Source of the DNA: SCN-69-37 sp044507065
Lineage (GTDB): Bacteria > Acidobacteriota > Vicinamibacteria > Vicinamibacterales > SCN-69-37
Reading direction: 5' to 3'
NCBI GenBank assembly: GCA_044507065.1
Contig: JBIQJY010000008.1
Coordinates: 1 to 64,000, forward strand
Length of the DNA: 64,000 bases
This document shows positions 7,888 to 14,193 of the stretch, in pieces (position 1 is the stretch's first letter; each line of letters begins with the position of its first letter). A program made the position numbers and the translations under genes. The notes beneath the pieces are model-generated. The model saw nothing but the letters and a program-made list of their open reading frames with translations. It was not told the DNA's origin and did not search any database.

Positions 7888-9045
7888 TCAGTGCACGTGC
7901 GCGCGCACGTCCGCCCAGAACGAGACGAGGCGCAGCATGTCCATCGACCCGGCGCCGTCGAGCAGGCGCGCGTGCGACAGGAGCGGCGTGAGCAGCCAGC
8001 GGACGGTGGCGCCGCGATCGACCAGGTCTGCGGCCGTCAGCGCCGCTTCGGTCGACGGAATGACGTTGTCGTCTGCGCCGTGCAGCAGGAACACGGGAAC
8101 GTCCGGCGGCGGCGCGAGCGCGAGTGACATGCCGGGGTCGTTGCCGAACTCCTCGACGAACGGTGCGATGGCCTGACCCATCCGGACGACGTCGCGCGCG
8201 GCGGCGGCCTCGACAAGCTCGCGGCTCGGTTCGGGCAGCGACGCCATCAACACATCCAGTTCAGCCATCAGGCGGCGCGCCGTCGCGAAGTCGGCGCTGT
8301 CATCGAGCGAGGCCTCGAGAAACGTACGGACCCCGCGTTCGAATCCCTGCACCTGATCCGGCGGCACCAGGCGCTCCGCCATCGTCAACATCACGACGGC
8401 CAGCGCGTAGTCGTGCGGCTGGCGCGTGGAGCCGTCGGGAAGGATGCCCGTCGACAGATAACGCAGCGTTCGCGTCAGGTTGCCGTGTCCGCCAATCGAC
8501 ACGACGGCATGCAGGCGATCCGCCAGTACCGGGCGCCCGGCGGCCACGAGTGCGAGCCCCCCGGCAAAGCTCACCCCGACGAGCGTGACGCGGCCCTCGT
8601 GCGCCAGATCGGCGCGCCCGGCAATCCACGCCGTGGTGTCGGCAATCATGTCGGTCGATCGGCCCGTGAGGCGGAATGCGCGGAGGTCGGGGAGCGGCGC
8701 GCACACGACGGTCAGGCCGCTCGCACTCATGCGGCCGCAGAACTGCACCAGGCGTGGCGCCTCGACGCCGCCGCCGTGCACACCCGGGAAGACGACGACG
8801 GTGGGGGATGGTGCGCCCGCCGGTTCGTAGACGCGCACCGTCATGGCGCCGTGCCGGGTGGGCACTTCGATGTCGCGCGTGGCGACGACGCGAGGGCGCA
8901 CCGGGATGATTGACCGCGCGAGGCCGTCGACGCCGGCGAAGTCGAGCAGGAAGGCCACCGTCGTGACGTACGGCGTGGCAACCAGAACGACCACTGCAAA
9001 GACGGCCGCGGTGACCGCCATCAATCGCTTCCCGCGGATCGTCAT
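7888..9045 (-). CDS. Alpha/beta hydrolase with N-terminal membrane anchor
   Basis: Predicted serine hydrolase of the alpha/beta fold, 385 aa. The first 30 residues are a hydrophobic signal-anchor. The nucleophile elbow is GVSFAGG, the acid lies in LHGADDNVIP, and the catalytic His is probably in LLSHARLL near the C-terminus, so the triad looks complete. The substrate is unknown; it resembles esterase or dienelactone-hydrolase-like enzymes. The ATG at 9045 starts right before the membrane anchor and has no clear Shine-Dalgarno. It is divergent from cmk with only 19 bp between the start codons. Confidence 0.75.
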   Translation of the reverse strand: MTIRGKRLMAVTAAVFAVVVLVATPYVTTVAFLLDFAGVDGLARSIIPVRPRVVATRDIEVPTRHGAMTVRVYEPAGAPSPTVVVFPGVHGGGVEAPRLVQFCGRMSASGLTVVCAPLPDLRAFRLTGRSTDMIADTTAWIAGRADLAHEGRVTLVGVSFAGGLALVAAGRPVLADRLHAVVSIGGHGNLTRTLRYLSTGILPDGSTRQPHDYALAVVMLTMAERLVPPDQVQGFERGVRTFLEASLDDSADFATARRLMAELDVLMASLPEPSRELVEAAAARDVVRMGQAIAPFVEEFGNDPGMSLALAPPPDVPVFLLHGADDNVIPSTEAALTAADLVDRGATVRWLLTPLLSHARLLDGAGSMDMLRLVSFWADVRAHVH

Positions 9046-9050
9046 CCCGG

Positions 9051-9060
9051 GAATAATAGT
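9051..9060. promoter_or_regulatory. AT-rich core serving as -10 for two divergent genes
   Basis: The only AT-rich stretch between the hydrolase and cmk starts is GAATAATAGT. Read on the minus strand it gives TATTAT (9053-9058), seven bases from the hydrolase ATG. Read on the plus strand it gives -10-like TAATAG just before the cmk GTG. Either transcript would have almost no leader. No -35 is evident on either strand. Confidence 0.35.
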
Positions 9061-9064
9061 GGAC

Positions 9065-9745
9065 GTGAGAAATGCGCGTGCGCTCGTCGTGGCAATCGAC
9101 GGCCCTTCCGGAGCCGGCAAGGGCACCGTCTCCCGTGCCATCGCTGACCGTCTGCACTACCGACACGTCGACACCGGCGCGATGTACCGGGCAGTGGCGT
9201 GGCTTGCGCTTCATCGCGGCTTCGATCTCGCCGACGCCGAGCGGGTGGCCGAGCTGGCCACGACGGCCGTGTTCGACCTCGACGGACACGTGGGCATCGA
9301 CGGTCACGACGTCACGGCGGCCATCCGTACGCCTGAGATCGACAGGGCGGCGGCCGTTGTGGCACAGCACCCGCCGGTTCGCGTCGTGCTGGTGGAGCGG
9401 CAGCGGCAGTATGGGCGCGAGGGTGGCGTCGTGATGGAGGGGCGCGACATCGGCAGCGTCGTGTTTCCCGATGCCGACGTGAAGATCTATCTCGACGCCT
9501 CGGCCGAGGAGCGCGCGCGCCGGCGCGCGTCGGACACCGCGCACGAAGCGGGCCGCGCGGCGGGCAACGTCGAGCAGGTGGCCCGCGCGCTCGAGGATCG
9601 CGACCGGATCGACCGCACGCGTGCCGCCTCGCCGCTCACCGTGCCCGACGATGCGTTCTATCTCGATACGACAACGCTGCCGATTGGCGACGTGGTCGGG
9701 CGCGTGATGGCCGCGATCGAGCGTCACTCGGCCGCAGCCCGGTGA
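9065..9745 (+). CDS. cmk: Cytidylate kinase
   Basis: (d)CMP kinase, 226 aa, phosphorylating CMP and dCMP with ATP. The P-loop is DGPSGAGKGT at about residues 12-21, the dCMP-binding HVDTGAMYRA motif follows near 36-45, and the MEGRDIGSVVFPDA motif is near 126-139. Family length is normal. The GTG at 9065 is chosen, with an in-frame GTG at 9059 as alternative; the frame is open further upstream but lies antisense to the hydrolase. In many bacteria cmk precedes rpsA and ihfB; here those two genes are also nearby (14194, 16048) but separated by the regulatory block. Confidence 0.95.
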   Translation: MRNARALVVAIDGPSGAGKGTVSRAIADRLHYRHVDTGAMYRAVAWLALHRGFDLADAERVAELATTAVFDLDGHVGIDGHDVTAAIRTPEIDRAAAVVAQHPPVRVVLVERQRQYGREGGVVMEGRDIGSVVFPDADVKIYLDASAEERARRRASDTAHEAGRAAGNVEQVARALEDRDRIDRTRAASPLTVPDDAFYLDTTTLPIGDVVGRVMAAIERHSAAAR

Positions 9746-9754
9746 CGCGTCGCG

Positions 9755-11260
9755 TCACTCGTTCGGCGCGCTGATGCCGCACTCCTTCATCTTGTTGAGC
9801 AGCGTCTTGTAGCTGACGCCGAGCTGCTGCGCGGCCTTGCGGCGGTTCCACCGGAAGTGATCGAGGGCCTGCTGGATCGCGTCGCGTTCGGCGTTGAGCG
9901 CGGCGCGTCGCGCCAGGTCGGGCAGCCTGGTGCTGGCCGGATCCTCGGCGGCGACGGCCTCGGGGGCGCGCGGCGCCGACGAAGACATCGGCGCGGATGC
10001 CGCCGCCGGTGCCGCTGACGCGTGCGTCGCAATGGGAGCGGCTTCGGTCATCGGCGCCGACGGCAGGTCGGTCGGACGGTGCCGCTGCAGTTCCTGCAGC
10101 ACCAGCCCCTCATCCTGCAGGATGACGAACCGCTTGATCACGTTCTCGAGCTCCCGGACGTTGCCCGGCCACGCGTACTCGACGAACGCCTCGCGCAGGC
10201 GCGCGGAGGGACGCGCGGCCGATCGCCCGTAGCGGCCGGCATAGCGCTGCAGGAAGAACTCGGCCAGCGGAATGATCTCGTCGCGCCGGTCGCGCAGGGG
10301 CGGCACGCGCAGCTCGATGACCTGCAGGCGGTAGTAGAGGTCTTCGCGAAACTGGCCCATGCGGATCATGTGCTCGAGTTCGCGGTTGGTGGCCGCGATG
10401 ACGCGGACATCGATCGAGACGGCGCGGTTGCTCCCGAGGCGCGTGAACTGGTGATCCTGGAGCACGTGCAGCAGCTTGGCCTGGAGGGCCAGCGGCATTT
10501 CGCCAATCTCGTCGAGCATGATCGTGCCCTCGTTGGCGAACTCGAACTTGCCCATGCGCGAGGCCTGCGCGCCCGTAAAGGCGCCGCGTTCGTGGCCGAA
10601 CAGCTCGCTCTCGAGCAGTTCGGTCGGCAGGGCGGCGCAGTTGACCTTCACGAAGGGCTTCGTGCGTCGCGTCGACTGCCGGTGCAGCTCGTGGGCGATC
10701 ACTTCCTTGCCGACGCCGCTCTCGCCCGTGATGAGCACGTTGACGTCGCTGTCGGCCACGCGCTCGACCATCGTGAGCACGCGCCGCATCGCGGCCCCCG
10801 ATCCCCAGCAGGGCTGCGCGCCATCGGGCGAGTCGACGACCTGGGCCCGAAGGCGGGCGACCTCGCTCGTCAGGCTGAGCTTTTCGACCGCGTGGCGAAT
10901 CGCCGATTCGAGCGCCGCTTCCCCGAGACCTTCCGGATCGTCGGGCTTGACCACATAGTCGATCGCGCCCAGCCGGACGGCATCGACAATCGTCGACGGC
11001 ACCTGGGTGCCCGAGAGCATGATGACCTGCAGCGACGGGTGGCTCGTGCGGACGACCCGCAGCGTTTCGAGTCCGTCCATACCCGGCATCAGCACGTCGA
11101 GCAGCACGACATCCGGCGGACGATCCGCGCCGAGCGACTGCACCAGTTCCGCCCCGCTCTTGAACGTGATCGCGTCGTAGCCCTTCGATCCGAGCAGCAC
11201 CGAGAGGTACTGCGAGAACGCCGGATCGTCATCGACGATGGCAATGCGTGCGGGATTCAT
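9755..11260 (-). CDS. Sigma-54-dependent response regulator, NtrC family
   Basis: 501-aa activator of sigma-54 RNA polymerase. Receiver domain at about 1-120 with phospho-acceptor Asp55; AAA+ domain at about 160-400 with Walker A GESGVGKE, the GAFTGA loop that touches sigma-54, and LDEIGEMP; Fis-type helix-turn-helix at the C-terminus (WNRRKAAQQLGVS). All parts look intact, so it should be a working activator. An Ala/Pro-rich linker of about 50 residues precedes the DNA-binding domain. The ATG at 11260 has a strong GGAGGAGG six to seven bases upstream and overlaps the stop of the upstream kinase gene as ATGA. A sigma-54-like promoter lies at 11954-11969. Confidence 0.94.
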   Translation of the reverse strand: MNPARIAIVDDDPAFSQYLSVLLGSKGYDAITFKSGAELVQSLGADRPPDVVLLDVLMPGMDGLETLRVVRTSHPSLQVIMLSGTQVPSTIVDAVRLGAIDYVVKPDDPEGLGEAALESAIRHAVEKLSLTSEVARLRAQVVDSPDGAQPCWGSGAAMRRVLTMVERVADSDVNVLITGESGVGKEVIAHELHRQSTRRTKPFVKVNCAALPTELLESELFGHERGAFTGAQASRMGKFEFANEGTIMLDEIGEMPLALQAKLLHVLQDHQFTRLGSNRAVSIDVRVIAATNRELEHMIRMGQFREDLYYRLQVIELRVPPLRDRRDEIIPLAEFFLQRYAGRYGRSAARPSARLREAFVEYAWPGNVRELENVIKRFVILQDEGLVLQELQRHRPTDLPSAPMTEAAPIATHASAAPAAASAPMSSSAPRAPEAVAAEDPASTRLPDLARRAALNAERDAIQQALDHFRWNRRKAAQQLGVSYKTLLNKMKECGISAPNE

Positions 11261-11904
11261 GTCGGGCCTCCTCCAGCCATGAAGCGGACGTCGACCACGC
11301 CCGATGGGTCGGCGAGACTTACCGCCGCCTCGTGTGCATCGAGGATATGCGATGCGGCAATCAATGCGAGGCCTGCACCGCCGGCATCGAACACAATACC
11401 CCGGGTCGGCGCGCGCACCATGCCGGCGTCCGGGGGGCAGGCCCGCAGCCGCACGCCGACGCTGGCGTCGGCACCGGCCGGCGCGGTGGAGACTTCGACC
11501 GGGCTGCCCGTCTCGCGGCCGAGCCATTCGGCGAGCGCGATGATGGCCCCGGCCAGCGCCGTGACATCGGCCCGGATGTCCGGGGCTGTTGCGTCGGCCG
11601 CGCGGATGATTGTGAGTCCTGCCGGCTCGCGGCGCTTGTCCACTTCGTCGAGCACCCGATCGAGGCTTACGGTTTCGAAAGCCTGGGAGTTGCTGCCGCC
11701 AAGCCACGACCCCAGATCGGATGCCTGTCGCGCGATGGCGGTCAGTCTGCCCGTGGCATCGAGCATCGCATCGAGCATTGCCGCCTCGGGGTGGCCCGTG
11801 TCGCGGTTGCGCTGCAGGAGTCGAATGTAGCCCTGAAGTACGCTGAGCGGACTGCGCAATTCGTGCGCAAGTACCGAGCACATTCTGGGAAATGGGACGG
11901 GCAT
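11257..11904 (-). CDS. Degenerate sensor histidine kinase
   Basis: 215-aa cytosolic kinase-like protein with no membrane or sensor domain. The HisKA dimerisation helix is clear, with HELRSPLSVLQGYI around His14. The ATPase half is poorly conserved: the N-box, which should have an Asn and the pattern N-x-x-x-N-A, reads ADVTALAGAIIALAEWL, while a G-box-like GGAGLAL is still present. It may be inactive as a kinase, or act as a phosphatase or docking partner for the coupled regulator. The ATG at 11904 is chosen; a GTG at 11982 would add 26 residues. The stop overlaps the regulator start (ATGA). Confidence 0.7.
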   Translation of the reverse strand: MPVPFPRMCSVLAHELRSPLSVLQGYIRLLQRNRDTGHPEAAMLDAMLDATGRLTAIARQASDLGSWLGGSNSQAFETVSLDRVLDEVDKRREPAGLTIIRAADATAPDIRADVTALAGAIIALAEWLGRETGSPVEVSTAPAGADASVGVRLRACPPDAGMVRAPTRGIVFDAGGAGLALIAASHILDAHEAAVSLADPSGVVDVRFMAGGGPT

Positions 11905-11911
11905 GGTGTTA

Positions 11912-11932
11912 TCTTGCCGCAACCTTCTTGCC
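11912..11932 (+). repeat. Direct repeat TCTTGCC upstream of sigma-54-like promoter
   Basis: TCTTGCC occurs at 11912-11918 and again at 11926-11932, a 14-bp period. The second copy ends 21 bp before the -24 element. It could be an activator-binding site, but two short copies can also arise by chance. Confidence 0.3.
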
Positions 11933-11953
11933 ACTTTCACTATGTCTCCCCAC

Positions 11954-11969
11954 TGGCACGTACGTTGAA
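11954..11969 (+). promoter_or_regulatory. Sigma-54-like promoter (-24/-12)
   Basis: TGGCACG, four bases, then TTGAA. The sigma-54 consensus is TGGCACG-N4-TTGCW, so the -24 element is perfect and the -12 element has one change (C to A). It points toward the single-domain receiver gene at 12011, about 40 bp downstream, and sits next to a gene for a sigma-54 activator, which raises its credibility. Confidence 0.55.
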
Positions 11970-12010
11970 GATCCTTTTGCACGCAGCGCCCGTCAGGTAG
12001 TTCTTACACG

Positions 12011-12403
12011 ATGAAAGTCGTCCCGCCAGCGCGAATACTTCTTGTCGATGACTATCCCGATGTGCTGGAGGTGGGACGGCTGTTCCTGGTGGCCTGCGGG
12101 TTCGAGGTCATGACGGCAGCCGACGGACTGGATGCCCTGCGGCTTGCGGTCTCCGGCGGACCGAACGGTCGTCCGGATCTGGTCATCCTCGATCTCGAGC
12201 TTCCGAGACTCGGGGGCATCGACGTCGCGCGGCGGCTGCGCGCCGGGCGCGACACGGCATCCACCCCGCTCATCGCGGTCACCGGGCATTCCGACTCGAG
12301 GTGCCTCGACGAGGCCCGCGTCGCCGGGTTCGACATCGTCCTCACCAAACCCTGCAATCCCAACGTGCTGCGCAGCGAGATCCACCGCCTGCTCGACCTG
12401 TAA
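12011..12403 (+). CDS. Single-domain response regulator (receiver only)
   Basis: 130-aa stand-alone receiver domain of the CheY type. The acidic pair is in LLVDDYPDV (Asp15, Asp16), the phospho-acceptor is in DLVILDLELP near residue 61, the conserved Thr is in AVTGHSD and the Lys in VLTKPC. There is no output domain, so it likely acts by protein contact or as a phosphate sink. It is divergent from the kinase/sigma-54 activator pair and probably transcribed from the sigma-54-like promoter at 11954-11969, which suggests one regulatory circuit. Confidence 0.88.
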   Translation: MKVVPPARILLVDDYPDVLEVGRLFLVACGFEVMTAADGLDALRLAVSGGPNGRPDLVILDLELPRLGGIDVARRLRAGRDTASTPLIAVTGHSDSRCLDEARVAGFDIVLTKPCNPNVLRSEIHRLLDL

Positions 12404-12435
12404 GCAACCAGTACGGCCTGGCGTTACCCTCATAC

Positions 12436-12449
12436 GGCAGTCGGCTGCC
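12436..12449 (+). other. Small hairpin after receiver gene
   Basis: GGCAG, loop TCGG, CTGCC. A perfect five-pair stem 33 bp after the receiver stop. No T-run follows, so it would be at most a weak terminator or RNA 3' end. Confidence 0.3.
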
Positions 12450-12500
12450 ACACTGCCGCCCATTCAGACCTGTAATCGCGCGTACGACGCGGGCATGGAC

Positions 12501-12539
12501 CGTGCAATACGGGGATTGCGCGATCGAATTCACGATCGC
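12501..12539 (+). repeat. Two back-to-back inverted repeats upstream of Lmo0937-type gene
   Basis: GCAAT-N6-ATTGC (12504-12519, extendable outward to eight pairs with one wobble) is followed without a gap by GCGATCG-N6-CGATCGC (12520-12539). Both have six-base spacers. They end 22 bp before the start at 12562. They could be a tandem operator or two RNA hairpins. I see no good -35/-10 around them. Confidence 0.5.
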
Positions 12540-12561
12540 CTCAGAACAGGACCGGTGTCTG

Positions 12562-12711
12562 ATGCTGATGACAATCTTCGTGCTGCTCCTGGTGCTGTGG
12601 CTGCTTGGAATGGTGAGCAGCACCACCCTCGGTGGATTCATCCACATCCTGCTGGTGATTGCCGTGGCGATCATTCTGATCCGCATCATCCAGGGGCGAC
12701 GACCCGTTTGA
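12562..12711 (+). CDS. Lmo0937-type small membrane protein
   Basis: 49-aa protein made almost wholly of two hydrophobic stretches separated by a short turn (LVLWLLGMVSS, then GGFIHILLVIAVAIILIRII) and ending in a basic QGRRPV tail. This matches the short 'lmo0937 family' membrane proteins, found next to stress genes in many bacteria and of unknown function. The ATG at 12562 is used; a second ATG at 12568 is possible. CAGGA lies 11 bases upstream. A longer reading of the same frame from 12301 would overlap the receiver gene and has no support. Confidence 0.75.
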   Translation: MLMTIFVLLLVLWLLGMVSSTTLGGFIHILLVIAVAIILIRIIQGRRPV

Positions 12712-12726
12712 GCGAGGGAGGTTCCA

Positions 12727-13047
12727 GTGATCAACGGACATCCAGATAGCCGGCACTCGTCCGGACACGATTTCCTGTCCGGCATCGTGCTCGGGATGGT
12801 CTTCGGTGCGGCGGCCGGGGTGCTTCTCGCACCCAAGGCTGGAAGCGACACGCGGGAGACCGTGGCGCACTCGGCGCGTCGCATGCGCGAGCGGGCGCGA
12901 CATACCTATGAGGAGGCCTCGCACACGGTCCACGACGCGGTCGATCGTGGCCGTGAGGCCTGGCGGGCTGGTCGCGAGACGTTCGACCGGGCACGCGCGA
13001 GCCACCAGGCGAACCACATCGGCGACGAGCCGCCGATGCCCGTCTAG
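12727..13047 (+). CDS. YtxH domain-containing protein
   Basis: 106 aa. A short polar N-terminus, one Gly/Ala-rich membrane segment (about 17-36, GIVLGMVFGAAAGVLLAPKAG) and a long charged helix of about 60 residues. The LLAPKAGSDTRE junction is typical of YtxH proteins, which are stress-induced small membrane proteins without known activity. The GTG at 12727 has GGGAGG six bases upstream. It lies 15 bp after the Lmo0937-type gene, so the two are probably co-transcribed. Confidence 0.82.
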   Translation: MINGHPDSRHSSGHDFLSGIVLGMVFGAAAGVLLAPKAGSDTRETVAHSARRMRERARHTYEEASHTVHDAVDRGREAWRAGRETFDRARASHQANHIGDEPPMPV

Positions 13048-13060
13048 TCGGTCCGCGTAC

Positions 13061-13099
13061 AAGGGAACGGGCCGGCCTGACTGGCCGACCCGTTTCCTT
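13061..13099. terminator. Bidirectional hairpin between convergent genes
   Basis: A 17-bp stem (AAGGGAACGGGCCGGCC paired with GGCCGACCCGTTTCCTT) with one wobble and one mismatch and a TGACT loop. It sits between the convergent YtxH and H1-like genes. There is no long T-run on either side, so it may act as a strong RNA 3' end rather than a classic intrinsic terminator. Confidence 0.65.
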
Positions 13100-13120
13100 G
13101 ATCACGAGCGGACCGCCGCC

Positions 13121-14047
13121 CTAATCGTTTTCCTCGTGGGGCCAGTCGTCCGAACTGGCCGGGTCGAGCTCCCAGCGGTGCCGATCCCTGTCGCTGATCT
13201 TGTCGGTGCTGCGCAGCTCTTCGTCGTCCTGATAGTTGACGCCGAGCGCCTTCCCGATATCGTCGACGCGGTCCTGATCGGGCGTCGGGTTGTCGCCACC
13301 CGGGGCCTCGTCGCCGACCGAGTAGGCGTCGTTCCAGTTCGCGTCGATATCACCGCCTGTCAATTCGGGGCTCGCGGCGTTGTGCTGCAGAAACTGCTGT
13401 TTGAGTTCCTCGCGGCCGGTGCGGGCCGCGGCCGTCACGCGGTCGTAATCGGCGACTTGCGGCTCGTCGTCGCGGAACTGGCGACGCTCGCGCGTCAGGC
13501 CCGGCGGTGTCTGATGTCGCGGTGGCGCCGCCCCTGGCGGTGCCGTTTGCCTGGCAGGGGAGCTGGCTTTGGGACGCACCAGCCTGGCGGACTTCGCGGC
13601 TGGTCGGCGGGCTGAAGAAGCGGCGGGACCGGCTTTCCGAGCCCCGGTCGACTTCCGGGCCGGAGTTGACTTCCGCGTTGGGGCGGGTTTCCGGACTGAC
13701 CCCGTCTTGCGGGCATTCTGGGCACCCTTGCGAGGGGTGGTCCGGGTTGGCGTCTTGCGCGCGGCGGTCCTCGGTGCGGTCTTCGGGGCCGACTTGCGTG
13801 CTGTCTTTCGGGGCGGTTTGGCGGCCTTCGCCCGGGCGGGCGCCTTGCGCTTCGCCGCCTTGGCAGCGGCCGGGCGCCGGGATGCCGCGGCCTTGGCGCG
13901 CGCCGACGACCTGGCGGGCGCGGATTTGCGGGCCCGGCTGGCTGCCGATGTCCGCTTGCGCGGGGCGGAGCCGCGGGGGCGCGCGGCGGGTCGTGTCGAA
14001 CGGGAGCGCGTGGTTCGAGGCCGGGGTGTCCGTTTTTTTGCAGCCAT
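13121..14047 (-). CDS. Histone H1-like protein with DUF6335-like C-terminus
   Basis: 308 aa with two contrasting halves. Residues 1 to about 185 are a Lys/Arg/Ala/Pro/Ser/Thr-rich, histone H1-like region with repeated short motifs such as ARKSTP, RKTAR and KAAK, expected to bind DNA. Residues about 195-308 are acidic and resemble DUF6335 (SPELTGGDIDANW, then GDEAPGGDNPTPDQD, then DRHRWELDPASS). The function of DUF6335 is unknown. The ATG at 14047 is unambiguous in frame. The gene converges on the YtxH gene and is divergent from rpsA. I infer a nucleoid- or stress-related role; the fusion of the two halves is seen, the role is not. Confidence 0.75.
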   Translation of the reverse strand: MAAKKRTPRPRTTRSRSTRPAARPRGSAPRKRTSAASRARKSAPARSSARAKAAASRRPAAAKAAKRKAPARAKAAKPPRKTARKSAPKTAPRTAARKTPTRTTPRKGAQNARKTGSVRKPAPTRKSTPARKSTGARKAGPAASSARRPAAKSARLVRPKASSPARQTAPPGAAPPRHQTPPGLTRERRQFRDDEPQVADYDRVTAAARTGREELKQQFLQHNAASPELTGGDIDANWNDAYSVGDEAPGGDNPTPDQDRVDDIGKALGVNYQDDEELRSTDKISDRDRHRWELDPASSDDWPHEEND

Positions 14048-14070
14048 TAACCCTGATCCCTTCCGCCCGG

Positions 14071-14100
14071 TTGACCCTGACCCCCTAAGTCGCGGATAAT
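14071..14100 (+). promoter_or_regulatory. Sigma-70 promoter of rpsA
   Basis: TTGACC (14071-14076), 18-bp spacer, GATAAT (14095-14100). A shifted -10 TAATAT at 14097-14102 is equally close to consensus. The transcript would carry a leader of about 85 nt before the rpsA ATG. Confidence 0.7.
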
Positions 14101-14141
14101 ATTGTGCTTATCGCTTTCCAGGCGACGAGTACCTACAGCCC

Positions 14142-14160
14142 GTCGAAGCTGCGATTCGAC
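14142..14160 (+). other. Hairpin in rpsA leader
   Basis: GTCGAA, seven-base loop, TTCGAC, located in the middle of the predicted rpsA 5' leader, 34 bp before the start codon. S1 represses its own synthesis in Escherichia coli through leader structure; a similar role here is only a guess. Confidence 0.4.
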
Positions 14161-14193
14161 ACACATCCGACACGTGAGGAGACCGGGACCGAA

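Noticed and set aside
12301..12711. Longer reading of the Lmo0937-type gene (136 codons)
   Set aside because: The extra N-terminal part overlaps the receiver gene in another frame and lacks any family pattern; the 49-aa form is a family-length protein.
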